A stretch of 62,820 nucleotides of DNA from Lineolata rhizophorae. Its lineage: Eukaryota > Ascomycota > Dothideomycetes > Lineolatales > Lineolataceae. A program made the position numbers and the translations under genes. The notes beneath the pieces are model-generated. The model was not told the origin of the DNA. It worked only from the letters and a program-made list of their open reading frames with translations, and did no database searches. Below are positions 23,801-33,400 of the stretch, in pieces (the first letter of the stretch is position 1; every line of letters starts with the position of its first letter). The stretch spans positions 731,892-794,711 of the forward strand of contig MU001672.1 of NCBI GenBank assembly GCA_010093515.1. The letters are read 5' to 3'.

Positions 23801-24714
23801 CGCACACGGCGGCGCAGCATGTCCGAGTAAACGTCCAAGACCTTCGGCACCACCTGGTGCTTCGCCCTCGGCAAGTTGATAGCAGCTGCGAGCAAGGCAT
23901 TGTATGCAGAGGTGTTCGGACGCACGCCCGAGCGGAGCATGGCCTCGAAGACGGCAGGGATCTCGGCATATTGCTGGCCATCGGCGAGCTTTATCAGCTG
24001 GTCGGCGTACGCGTCGGACTCCGAAATAGAGGTGGCCGGCGTAGAGGTTCGGCCTCGGTCCAACGACTCGGAAAATACGGATGCCCCTACTGGGGAAGTC
24101 CTATCCGCCGTAGCCACGGTGGCAGCATCCTCCGCAGCGGACTCAACAGTTTCCACAGCTTCTTGAACATCTCCCTTACTCTTCTCTATCCCTTGCGCGA
24201 TAGCCTGAGCCTCGGCATCATCGCCTACGGCCCTCTTAAAGTCAACGATCTTGCTATCGCTGTATGAACGCTCTGCAGCCGGTCTCGACGGCGCCTCCTC
24301 GGCATTACCCTCCTTGGCAACAACACCATTTTCCTCCTTACCCGCCTTCTCATCCGGCACCGCCGTTGACGGCTTCCACTCGATGCGCTTGGCGAACTGG
24401 AACTGGCGCCACTCATCCTTGCCAAGCTTGTGCTTCTGCCAGGCATTGTAGTACTCGGTCAGGTCAAGGCGGGAGTGATCGTTCTTCGCAGTGCCCGCCG
24501 CGCCAGATTGGTTGGCCGAAGATTGGAAGCCATACTGGGCCTGGTTCTGGGAGCCGACTTTGCTGAAGCGCGACGAAAAGTGGCTGAGGGTGCCGAAGGA
24601 GTTGTTTTGCGACGCGTACGACGACTGCGATGCGGCGACGACGGACTGGGCGTAACCGTGGGTGAAAGTCTTCGCTAGACTCTGGCGCGCGAGGTGAAGG
24701 GTCTTGAAGACCAT
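20821..24714 (-). CDS. Large pentatricopeptide-repeat (PPR) protein, probably mitochondrial
   Basis: A single uninterrupted frame of 1297 residues. PPR proteins bind organellar RNA and control its processing or translation. The N-terminus (MVFKTLHLARQSLAKTFTHG) is basic, hydroxylated and without acids, as in mitochondrial presequences. Residues about 60-230 are low complexity. PPR pairs of helices follow; clear units include SGVRPNTSAYNALLAAAI, RRVRPDAATFSILVELL, EGVEPSSFLYNALIGKLG, LGIRPTSVTYGTIVNALC and RGIAPTTHTYKLLIDTH. Fungal proteins of this size include Pet309/Cya-5 (COX1 translation), but I cannot assign orthology. It shares a 1.16 kb divergent promoter with ERG8. The lack of introns is unusual next to its neighbours. 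Confidence 0.88.
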   Translation of the reverse strand: MVFKTLHLARQSLAKTFTHGYAQSVVAASQSSYASQNNSFGTLSHFSSRFSKVGSQNQAQYGFQSSANQSGAAGTAKNDHSRLDLTEYYNAWQKHKLGKDEWRQFQFAKRIEWKPSTAVPDEKAGKEENGVVAKEGNAEEAPSRPAAERSYSDSKIVDFKRAVGDDAEAQAIAQGIEKSKGDVQEAVETVESAAEDAATVATADRTSPVGASVFSESLDRGRTSTPATSISESDAYADQLIKLADGQQYAEIPAVFEAMLRSGVRPNTSAYNALLAAAINLPRAKHQVVPKVLDVYSDMLRRRVRPDAATFSILVELLSVRALDVLAMRKELQEKLLRYGGMEEAGKFMFRSNETEYDILAEDDSVSTAIKLFDTSVSMKANAFEEQTYKIVISACAEHDRVADMVRLYAHMETQNVTPSGDVFVAMIQSFARAGDLRSAVECYEEYKVLAMDNDAGKNTMIRKDDEVYASLVKAYNICGRTEGGDRFVSKLDSEFQGTEHLGVVQSAVALKSRLPLWLKEGKFEEAFTYATDKLSGQAQNAALEMICIQAADQNKVNAATSTFESLAENIDKSEVAMAMSAMHIRHGNLEAAEPFWKILELASTRPQFIEPTAMHTVALIGSGHAEMGLRQARSMFGRIRDSQSGSKHAKMEVVEQIDEAIEVVGHFMSKRGIMLSPTASMELIWTMIENGGLVTSVAGHLLAGFGPDGIVQLGWEDLCLLIQVQAGMILNNSVMDIANAARFGHLVEIVTSSGMMADKQTSTLIEKALLKLDRPDLVHRWNAYKYPPVVEPPAFSPVTPYPAYAHASPVPAAPAYDDSYDPYTATTDNKGSVAITDLLEKTSGKSSTHLNEALVKFKNMRRAGRHPRFFTYAKLISAAAKENRFELAQDILNLAKQDVPFLPQCRIVRYGWNTILDAMVAASLTTGHRQLAHRFHQDLLDMGGAPSANTFGLYITTLKESTKTFDEATEAVKIFLRAKSEGVEPSSFLYNALIGKLGKARRIDDCLFYFAEMRNLGIRPTSVTYGTIVNALCRVSDEKFAEELFEEMESMPNYKPRPAPYHSLMQFFLTTKRDRAKVLAYYERMRARGIAPTTHTYKLLIDTHATLEPVDMAAAEKVLDDIKVSGQRPEAVHFASLIHAKGCVAHDMNGARALFDKVLAEGLARPQACLYQALCESLVANHAVADTTPVVADMRRRGVDLTPYIANSLIHGWASVARDIVRAREIYDSVPVERREPSTYEAMTRAFMAAGEKDEAMKVVEEGLSRGYPVAVANKILELVQGGKAAEAGVAAPPKA

Positions 24715-25872
24715 TTAGGAGGTAGGTCGACCCTTCGAACGAGAAGGGTGAGACTGGTTGGCGACGCGTGTTAGCGTATGGGACGAGATTGGGGAATGGG
24801 ATGGTTGTGGTGGATAGATGGGGCGAGGAGCGGATGAGGGTGGCGTGACGGATGGGAGACGCACTACTCTAGATCCCGGGGAATATAGACAGATGCAGGT
24901 TCATTTGACGACCACGAAGCCGCCAAACGAACGCGCGGGCTAAAAGGGGAAGGGATGGTTGAAAAAGAAAAGACTAGGGCCCCAGCAATAGCTCCGCTAT
25001 ATGAAGGCGACGGCTACGGATCGCAAAACGGTATGTGGGCAGTTCTGGCGGGGTTGTGGGGAAAAGGGTGGGAAGGAAACGGAGGGAAGGAAAAGTGATG
25101 AGAGGGATAGATCTGGCCTGAAATGCAGGTGGTAGGCAGCAACCGCAGCTTCCGCACGAGAGCGGTAGGTGATGACGAGTGGGACGGGCGGCCGCAGCTG
25201 CCGCGTACTGTCCGTCGAGGGAAAATTCGGGAGCAAAGCGCGGCGCGCTAGGCCGCGTCGGGCAAGCGCAGCGCGAGCGCCGCGACCGCGGCCAAGCATC
25301 CGTTCGCAGCCCCCTGCGCCTCCCCGTGCGCGCCCGCCAAAGCCGCCCAGGTCGGCGATTGAACGCCCCCGACGCTCCGCCCTCGCAGCCGGTGACTCAG
25401 GCCCCACGAGAAATTCGCGGGATCTCCTGCTGCACCCCGCCTCGTGGCCTCGCTGGAAGGGGCTTAAGCCCATACGACAGCCCGTTCGCCGCTCTAACGA
25501 CCTCTCTAATGTGTGTAAGCTGCACCTCCTAGAACCGTCTTTCATCCCCGCCCCGCGCTCCAATTGTCCACCAGCAACTTTTTAGGGCTGAGGCTCGGCG
25601 GGTCAGCTGCTACATACCACTTGCTTACTTGCCATTGTCGAACGGCCTCCTTCGCTCGGGCTAGGCGAGTCCGGCGCGAAGCGATCAAAGATCGTCGGCG
25701 CCAGGCCTAGCTGTGGATCGAGTCCAATTTCACGCTCGGAAGCCAGAGGAAAACGAAGGCCGTCGAACGTTCCGAGCCGTCAGTCCTCGAAACGTCCGCG
25801 CAGCTTGCTTCCCGCCACTTCCGCCGTTCCCCGGGAGTAGGTAGACACTAAGGGGCGAGGAAAGGATAATCC
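24715..25872. other. Divergent promoter region between the PPR gene and ERG8
   Basis: About 1.16 kb separates the two start codons. The centre (25170-25480) is very GC-rich, which creates long chance frames on both strands. No domain is seen in them. It likely holds both promoters. Confidence 0.5.
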
Positions 25873-27609
25873 ATGGGGTCTCATTCCGCCGCACAGGCTG
25901 GAGAGACGGCCGTGTCTGCCCCTGGGAAAGTGCTCCTCGCAGGCGGCTACCTGGTGCTCGATCGGGACTACACGGGCCTGGTCTTCGGCCTCGACGCGCG
26001 CATCCACGTCGTCGTGCAGCCGGTCAAGACGATCGAAGGTGTGGCGCTACGTGAGATCACAGTGAAGTCGCCTCAGTTCACCGACGCAACCTGGGAGTAT
26101 GGCTACTCTCTATCGGAGCTAGGAGGTGGCATCAAAGTCACTCAATTGAGGGCGTAAGTGAAATAACAAAGGTTTTGTAGATGTCAAATTGGCAAAATAA
26201 TAAGTATCTGATGGTGTTTATTATATTTTCGGGGTTGGACTGGTCCCTTTTAGGTGCCGTGTAGTTTATGTTGTTGCCGTTCTAAAGTTTTAATGCAATT
26301 GGAAGTCTTAGGACGGAACCAACGTTCCTCCAAGGACTCTCACCATTAGCTTTTGTAACACTCTTCAATTCAAGCAATTCCTATAGTATCAATTATACCG
26401 CACACTCATACCTCATCTCGCGCTCACAGGTCCGCCTCCCTCGCCCTCCAACGAAACATCTTTATCGAAACGACGCTCAGCTACGTCCTAACCTACATAT
26501 CCACCATCTCCCGCTCCGCCATCCCCGCCTCCTCTATCACCATCCTCGCCGACAACGACTATTACTCGCACCCGTCCTCGACAATCACTCACGACCAACG
26601 ACAAGCCGCCCCCACCCCCCGCAGCCGCTTCCACACCTTCCACGTCCCCGTGCACGAAGCCCACAAGACGGGCCTCGGCTCCTCCGCCGCCCTCGTCACC
26701 GCCCTCACCGCCGCCCTGCTCGCCCACTACCTCCCGCCGCGGCGATTCCGCCTCGCGGACCAGGACCCGGCGTCGTCGCGCCGCCGCCTGCACAACCTGG
26801 CGCAGGCGGCGCACTGCGCCGCGCAGGGCAAGGTCGGGTCCGGCTTCGACGTGGCGGCCGCCGTGTACGGCTCGTGCCTGTACCGCCGCTTCTCGGCCGG
26901 CTTGCTGGCGGGGCTGCCCGAGCCGGGCGCGCAGGGTTTCGCGAGGAGGCTCGCGGCGCTGGTTGATGAGGAGGAAGAGGAGGAGGAGCCCCGCGGCGGT
27001 GGCGACGGCGTCGCGTGGGACGGCGTCGTCGAGCGCGATAGGGTCAGGATTCCGCGCGGGGTCCGGCTCGTCATGGCGGACGTGGATTGCGGGTCGCAGA
27101 CGCCGGGCATGGTGAAGAAGGTGCTGGGGTGGAGGGAGGGGAACGCGGCGGAGGCGCGCCGACTATGGGGCCTGTTGCAGGCTAGGAACGAGGCGTTGGC
27201 GGAGGAGCTGGTGAGGTTGGCTGCGGAAGACGCCGGTGGCGCAGGCGCCTATGACGGGTTGAGGAGAATCATTGCCGGCGTCAGAGAGCTGATTAGAGAG
27301 ATGTCGGCTAAGACGGGCGTGCCAATCGAGCCGAAGTCGCAGACGGCGCTGCTGGACGCCTGCGCGGCCGTGCCTGGCGTCATTGACGGCCTGGTGCCTG
27401 GTGCCGGCGGTTACGATGCTATTGCGTTGTTGGTGGAGGATAGGGAGGAGGTTTTGGAGGGGCTGAGGGAGTTCTTGAAAGGTTGGGAGGGGGGCGCGAG
27501 TGAGGAGGAGGGAGGGAAAATCGGCAAGGTGAGCATGCTGGGCGTTAGAGAGGATATGGAAGGGGTGAGGGCGGAGGATCCCGCGGAATACAAAGAATGG
27601 TTGACTTGA
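25873..27609 (+). CDS. ERG8: Phosphomevalonate kinase
   Basis: Converts mevalonate-5-phosphate to the diphosphate in the mevalonate route to sterols and isoprenoids. Two exons (25873-26153, 26430-27609) give 486 residues. The GHMP-kinase marks are present: APGKVLLAGGYLVL near residue 16, the ATP-binding glycine/serine loop KTGLGSSAALVTAL near 172, and the C-terminal motif VPGAGGYDAIALL near 416. A repetitive acidic insert (DEEEEEEEPRGGGDG) lies near residue 325. The intron (276 nt) is longer and more AT-rich than most here; the splice restores frame between LRA and SASLALQRNIF. Family very confident. Confidence 0.92.
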
Positions 27610-29857
27610 ATGGGTGGACCGAGCGTGGTAGTGGTAAAAGTTTTGTGTTTTTGTTGGATTTGTCTGTTTCGAAGAGGTTAGGTGAAATTGTATGCTGTAT
27701 TTGCAATTTCACATGATTGAGAATTTCTGGCGCCATGTCACCGAAAGTGGTCCACAAAACATATTCACGTCCTATCTATATCTACTCCTTGCTAGCCAAA
27801 TAGGGTACCACATGTCTGTGGAGACGTCTCTGACAGACTCCGATTTTGGAGCCACGAAACACCTTCAGTCCTTGGGAGACAGCAGCGTTGGAAGTCGAAG
27901 CCCCCTGGTGTACTTACGTAGTGTCGGGAGATCGACAAGAATGCAGACGACAAACCTGACAAGCGAAATCGGAACCTACCGACGCCGATGGTCCGGGGAG
28001 GTCCACGGCCTTGCCAATTACAAATTCATGATTTAGGTACGTAGTACTCGGTACACAGCCCCGCGATCTGAGGACTCGGGAAGCTCGTCGCGGGCCCAGG
28101 TTGCTATGTGAAAGTATGATGTCTCGGCAGATTCTCGTCGCCCCACGATCTGTCCGGCGTTCCCAAGGTACGGAGGGAACGCGAGCGAAGTTTGAGCGGT
28201 TTGCGCCTCCTCGAGCACGCACCGGCTCCAACAAAATTCCTGCTTGGGTGGAACAGCAGAAGTCAAAACTTCATCAGCTGGATAGCTGCGTGCGGTCTGG
28301 CCGAGAGCACCTGCAAGGACAAAGCTAGGCACCAAGAGCTGGAATCTGGTGAGGGAAATACGGAGTACCTAGACACGGGTTGATTCCACCGGGCCGAACG
28401 GCTTGCCTCGTTTAGGGGGGCTGTTAGCGGGCTGCACATCTTCCTGACGTCGACCATCCGTGGCTCAGGTCGGGACGTCGGCAACAGGTCAGGTATGTAG
28501 GTAATTTGGATAATGCTGACTGATAGGGCAATGTCGACGGAGTCCCGCCCGAGCAGAAGGCGGCAGACGGTTCGCTTCTAATCCTTCGAGGAGCCGTTCT
28601 AGAACACAGCCACATCGAGCGAAAGGCGATGGAACCCGGGGTTTGGGGAGAGTCCCGTCTGGGGTTTGGCACGGGGACACGCAGCAATTGCCCAGGTATT
28701 TGCATCCAACGGGATATCCCGAGCTTGGGGCTAGGAAGCTCGCTATCTTCGCAGCTCGGAATTGAAGACGCTCGTGAACACGTGCGGATGATTGAGAAAA
28801 GTGACCGGCGATGTGGAACTTGTGACTTTAGACAGGAGAGGGTAAGACTGGGCAGGCCGACGGCAAGACGGTAAGAGATTATGACTTTGGGTGAGATTCT
28901 GCGGGGGTGCGGGTAGTTGGTCGTGCATGGCAGAGCAGCGCCGCCACGGGCCAGGGCCAGGCAGGTCCGCGGCTGCACGGCCTTGGCCTTTCCCCTTTGC
29001 TCGCGCCTTCCGCGACGGCCGCCGTCTGCGACGTTTTGTTTGCGTCGCCTCTCGCCGTTTCCCCCGAGTTTCGAGAGGCATTGTCCGCATTGACGGGGCT
29101 TGGGTCGCACGCCGCCGTCACTCCTTCGCAGGCTCGTCCCGCAGGTGCGCCGTCCCTCTGGCCTTTCTCGAGGGGAACTTAGCACTAGCGGTGCCCCCGT
29201 AGCGCCACCCACCCGCTCACCACTAACCGACGTCGTTTGTACAGGTACCAACTCACCGGCCTCGGTTTCGTACAGAGTACGCCCCGGCCCAGGAACCCAC
29301 CTTCGCTCTCGCGGGCGTGCCACCACCGCCACCAATTCCGCTTCGTCTCGGATGCGGAGCCTTGCTGCCTTCCCTCATTCTTGCCGTTCGGCCTGCACTG
29401 CTTTCCGACCCGGCCGCTGAGGCTCGCGCGCCGCGTCAAGACCCCCCGGCGCAGACGTCAAGCCTCTTCTCCTGTCGACGACTCGGCGAGGCGCCGACCC
29501 GCAAAAGCCGCACCACACCTCCCCACGCACCCCGGTCCCTCCGACCCGGCGCTCGTGCCTTCCTATCCCTCGTGCATCGCGCCTTCCCGTCTGTGCGGCT
29601 GCGGCTTCCGCGGCCCCTCCTCAATTGCTCCTGCGCTCTTGGTCGGCCACCTCTCTTCCCTCTCCCAATCGCTCGCCACGAAGCATCTCATCTCTCGCCC
29701 CTCCCACGCCAGCCAAGCCAGCCGCACGCCATAACATCCGCCCGGCTGTGGCGACCCTGGCCGTAACCTTCCTGACGGCTCCTACTGTGAACCTCCGGCC
29801 GCGGGTGAGCGCGCGTGCGTTTGAGCGCGCTCCTCCCTCGTACCTTAACCCGCTTCA
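27610..29857. other. Intergenic between ERG8 and the UBL3-like gene
   Basis: About 2.2 kb. Positions 27690-28900 have mixed composition and no domain-bearing frame. From 28900 on it is GC/C-rich, and 29300-29857 is dominated by CCT, TCC and CGC runs, a likely promoter and 5' leader. The long frame on the minus strand at 28424-29335 has no family signature and is composition-driven. Confidence 0.45.
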
Positions 29858-31043
29858 ATGGCGTCCGAACAGACCTCCTCGCCGCGCCATCAGCCGGCCG
29901 ACAGCCAGCCGCGGTTACCGGAGATCCACCCGTCGAGCCCCGTCGAGATGAACACGCTGACGGCGGCCCTGAACAACGTAGACGGGGGCGACAACACCAC
30001 CAGCGGTGGAGCGGGAGCCGGTGGTGATGCGGCTCCGGAGCGAGACCCCATCTCCGAGTACAGCACTCCGCTGGTGGAGCGTCCTGTTCCGACCTTGTCG
30101 GCTGCTCCGGCGCCTCCCTCGCGCCCTGGCCAAAGCGATACAGGCAACGGCGCGACCGAGAGCGGTCCGGCCCAGCAGCAGCAGCAAGGACAAGGTGTTT
30201 CCACTGCCTCACCGCCTGCCCCTGAGGCCGCCGCTGCTCCCGTCACCACCGGCCAGGCCTCCAACTCCGCGTCCTCTCCGCCTCCCTCCTCTGCCGCGGC
30301 TGCCGCCCCGGATCCCATCCAGCCCTCTGGCGGCTCCGACTCGCCGCCGGCCCCGGCGCGCAAGGGCAGCTTGCAACGTGCCGAGTCGTCTGCCATCGGC
30401 CCCTCCACGGACCAGCCGGCCGCAAAGCCCGACCCGTCTGCGGGTCCCGCCGTGGTGATCACGCTGCTGCTAGCTAGCGGTGCGCGCCACCCGTACAAGA
30501 TCGATGAGAAATACTTGAGGCGAAGAAACGTCAAGGTGGAGCCGATGGATCCGTTCATGATTAGCGTGTACACGCTCAAGGAGCTCATTTGGAGGGACTG
30601 GAGGGAAGGTATGTCACACTTGGAGTTCGGGAAGCAAATGGTGCTGGGAGACGCTTGGATGCGGATATCCCAATTGAAGTTTTTAGAACAGTAATGGGTG
30701 TCTAGATGCTAACGTATATCCTGCCTCAACAGAATGGGAGCCCCGTCCTTCGTCTCCGAGCTCAATACGCTTGATTTTCTTCGGCCGTATGCTAGATGAC
30801 AAACAGCCTCTGCGCGGTATGTGATCGTTGTCTAATCATAATCGTTTCAGAACAACAGCTTTAGTTCGCTCTAACAGCTTCGCAGACTGCAAATTCAGCG
30901 CCGAGAACTCCAACGTTGTCCACATGGCTATTAAGCCGCAGGAAATCGTCGACGAAGAAGACGCCAAGACAAGCAAAGGGGGCTTCCGAGGCGACCGCGA
31001 CTCGTCAGACCGCACTCCCGGCTGCCGCTGCATTATTCTATAA
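29858..31043 (+). CDS. Membrane-anchored ubiquitin-fold protein, UBL3/MUB type, with CAAX box
   Basis: Three exons (29858-30608, 30733-30816, 30886-31043) give 330 residues. The last 130 residues carry a ubiquitin-like fold: VVITLLLASGARHPYKIDEK, then ISVYTLKELIWRDWREEWE, then SIRLIFFGRMLDDKQPL and NVVHMAIKP, in the order of UBL3/MUB proteins. The C-terminus is GCRCIIL: CIIL is a CAAX box whose final Leu favours geranylgeranylation, and the Cys two residues before it could be palmitoylated. No C-terminal Gly-Gly is present, so it should not be conjugated like ubiquitin. Residues 1-195 are a Ser/Pro/Ala/Gln-rich, probably disordered extension that plant and animal UBL3 lack. Plant MUBs dock E2 enzymes at membranes; the fungal role is inferred. 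Confidence 0.83.
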
Positions 31044-32424
31044 CGGGACAAGTCTCAGCACACCGCCACGTCCCCCTCGATATCTGGAGATCCAGAAGAA
31101 CCTTTCAAGTGGAAGCAATAGCCCGGAGAAGATGTGGAGTAGCACTCAGACCCTTCTTGGGAATGAGAAGCGGGGATTAGCTAGGCAAACCGGGCAAGGT
31201 GTAGCTGCATCCAACGTGGCTATTTACGTCTCAAATAGATCGGGCGTAGGTGATGCGGTGCTTTCTCTCTGGACCTTTTGTTTCTGGATCTTGCCGTTCT
31301 TGTAAGGGCATCTGTGGATTTGTAGGATGGAAGCAATTGTTGCCCGATGCCCTATGGAGTAATTTCCTGTCCTCCTAACGGTTGACATGCCCCGCATTCT
31401 GGAGGGGTGCAGACTTGTTCATTGTATTCTGGCAAGCTAACTGGCGAATTGGCTGGGTAGCTAACTACCTAGTACCGGACTTTGGGATATTGTGGATGGC
31501 CCTTTTTTTGCCCTTTAACTTTCAAGGTACTCGCATACTGCTGTCCAACCGCAACCTTTCTCTTTCTTACTTTTTTTTCAGCCCGATTTCTTTCGTTTCC
31601 GATTAGTCTCTTTTAGTAGTACCTACTTGTCGACGGTCACACTTGTCAACTTTCGTTTCAAATTGCTATTACTATTACTACCCAATCCAGCATCTTGTTT
31701 CGTTTCTTGCAACTCTCCTCATGGGTCTCGCTCCCGCCCTTAGTCTATTTTGAGTTCCATATGTCATTTGTGGAGTCAACCATATGGGGCGGAAGTGGCG
31801 CTGTATGGTATGTATATTCTATATCTTCGCTGCGTTTCTTTCTTGTCTTTTGTCTTGGGCATAGTATTTAATGCTTTCTTGTCAGCTGTCAGCTTGCTAT
31901 TTTGAGCGGGGACTCAAGGGAGATAACTGATAGTCCGCTACCTCCGTATCCGGATGGTCGGATGCAGTACGGATGGGAGAGGTCGTGTGCATTTTTGATA
32001 GACTTTGGACAACGATCATAGTCCTTGAATTCAGTAAATTGACCAATATTAAGCCGGGCATTCGTTAGTCGGAACGATCACTGCTTGGGTCTAACGCGTA
32101 TTATACCATCAGAGACGATCGCAGCGTTTAAGACAGCATCTCTGATCCAGGCAGGGCAACCGATCCTATTCATACATTTGCATGGCCACCTGGAAGCTGA
32201 AGACTTGAACGGCAAGCAGGCAGTTGTGCTAGCCAGTTATTCTGACGTGTCGAGTCGACCTATCCACCGGCCTCTAACAGTCCGCCACATGCTGAAAAGT
32301 CCGCCCTCAGCACTCATCTTCCCGCCCGTCTTCCCTCCATCGCCCACCCCCATCTCCCCCATCCCCCTACCTCCCACCAACCCCAACTCGTCATCCTCCC
32401 CCTGCTCCCTCCCATCCCACCCTC
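31044..32424. other. Intergenic between convergent UBL3-like gene and UMP1
   Basis: The 3' flanks of two convergent genes. Pyrimidine-rich runs appear at 31500-31700. No coding signature is found; frames reaching into UMP1 from the plus strand are antisense to it. Confidence 0.45.
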
Positions 32425-33046
32425 TTACCAAACCATCTTACTCCTCACCTCCATCTCGCGATGGAAATCGGCGCCGCGCTCAGCGACGCCGTCCTTCCCA
32501 AACACATCCTCCCAATCGACGTCGGCGTCCCTGCCGGCCAGCACGTCGGCGTGCACACCGGCGCTGCCGCCCAGGCACGCCGGCCGCCACTCGCCCGCCC
32601 GCACCGTCGCGCCCTCCATGCCCCGCCGCACCGGCTCCCCGACGCCGAACTGCCGCCGCAGCAGCTCGCCGCGCAGCGCGTCCTGCGTCGCGCGCCAGGC
32701 GCGCAGGCGCGGCTCCAGCGGGTGCGACGACTGCGGCGCCGCGGCGCCGGCGGCGGTGGCGGTGGCGGCCGCGGGATCGGTCGGCTTGTTGGGGAGGAGC
32801 GACGATGGCGCCGCGAGGCCGAGGTTGGTGCGCAGGGTGTCGGGGACGCCGGGGGCGGACGGGGCGCCGGGCGTGGGCGTGGTGCTCGTCGGGTGCGCGG
32901 TTTGGGGGACGATGCGGAGAGACTGTGGGGATGGGAGGCGGAGTTAGTTTGGTTTGAGGTGTTGGAGCGTCGCAGGGGGCTGGCGATTCGGGGGCCCGTT
33001 GCTGAGGTGCTAGAGGTTGTTGGTTAGGCTCGGGTTCACGTACCAT
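32425..33046 (-). CDS. UMP1: Proteasome maturation factor Ump1
   Basis: Chaperone of 20S proteasome half-mer assembly, degraded inside the completed particle. Two coding exons: the ATG alone (33046-33044), then 32922-32425, giving 166 residues. The ATG is followed directly by GTACGT, and the second exon starts after CCACAG with SLRIVPQ; together they give the family start MSLRIVPQ. Other marks are APGVPDTLRTNLGL, HPLEPRLRAWRATQDALR, RRQFGVGEPVRRGME, EWRPACLGG, VHADVLAGRD and WEDVF. The middle holds an Ala/Thr-rich low-complexity insert. The 121-nt intron splits only the start codon from the rest. Confidence 0.88.
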
Positions 33047-33400
33047 GATTGCTTGCTTATCTGAAGGCGCCTAGGGTGGGGAGGATTTGTAGGCTGGGGA
33101 AATGTGTCTTCGTGTTTCTTGCAGAGGAGGGCAGAATCTCTCGGTGGGAAGGGCGACGATGGGGAGATTGGCGTGTGGTTGGGGCTGATGGTCGAGGAGC
33201 TGTGCTGGCGAGCTCGAGGAGCTCCAGGCGACAGCAAACGTGACGACGCGGTCGGTAGCCCGGCGGATTTTAGCGCCGACGCCGGTACGACCGCAGCTCA
33301 GCGTGCGTGCTGCTTAAAGTACCTACGCTCCTTCCCGAGCTTGATTTACCTAGCGACATAAAAACAACCTCCGAAGTATAATTTTGATTGTCATGGATTC
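33047..33400. promoter_or_regulatory. Upstream region of UMP1
   Basis: GC-rich flank directly upstream of the UMP1 start on the minus strand, so it should contain the promoter and 5' UTR. No specific element is recognised. In particular I did not find the GGTGGCAAA Rpn4-type box on either strand. Confidence 0.35.

Noticed and set aside
28424-29335. 303-codon frame on the minus strand between ERG8 and the UBL3-like gene
   Set aside because: No family signature; overlapping frames of similar quality exist on both strands.
32085-32957. 290-codon frame on the plus strand
   Set aside because: Antisense to UMP1, whose minus-strand frame carries clear family motifs.
29858-33046. UBL3-like gene, Ump1 and the upstream RBR ligase as a functional ubiquitin cluster
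   Set aside because: The genes are kilobases apart, separated by unrelated conserved genes and in mixed orientation. Their shared theme is probably coincidence.
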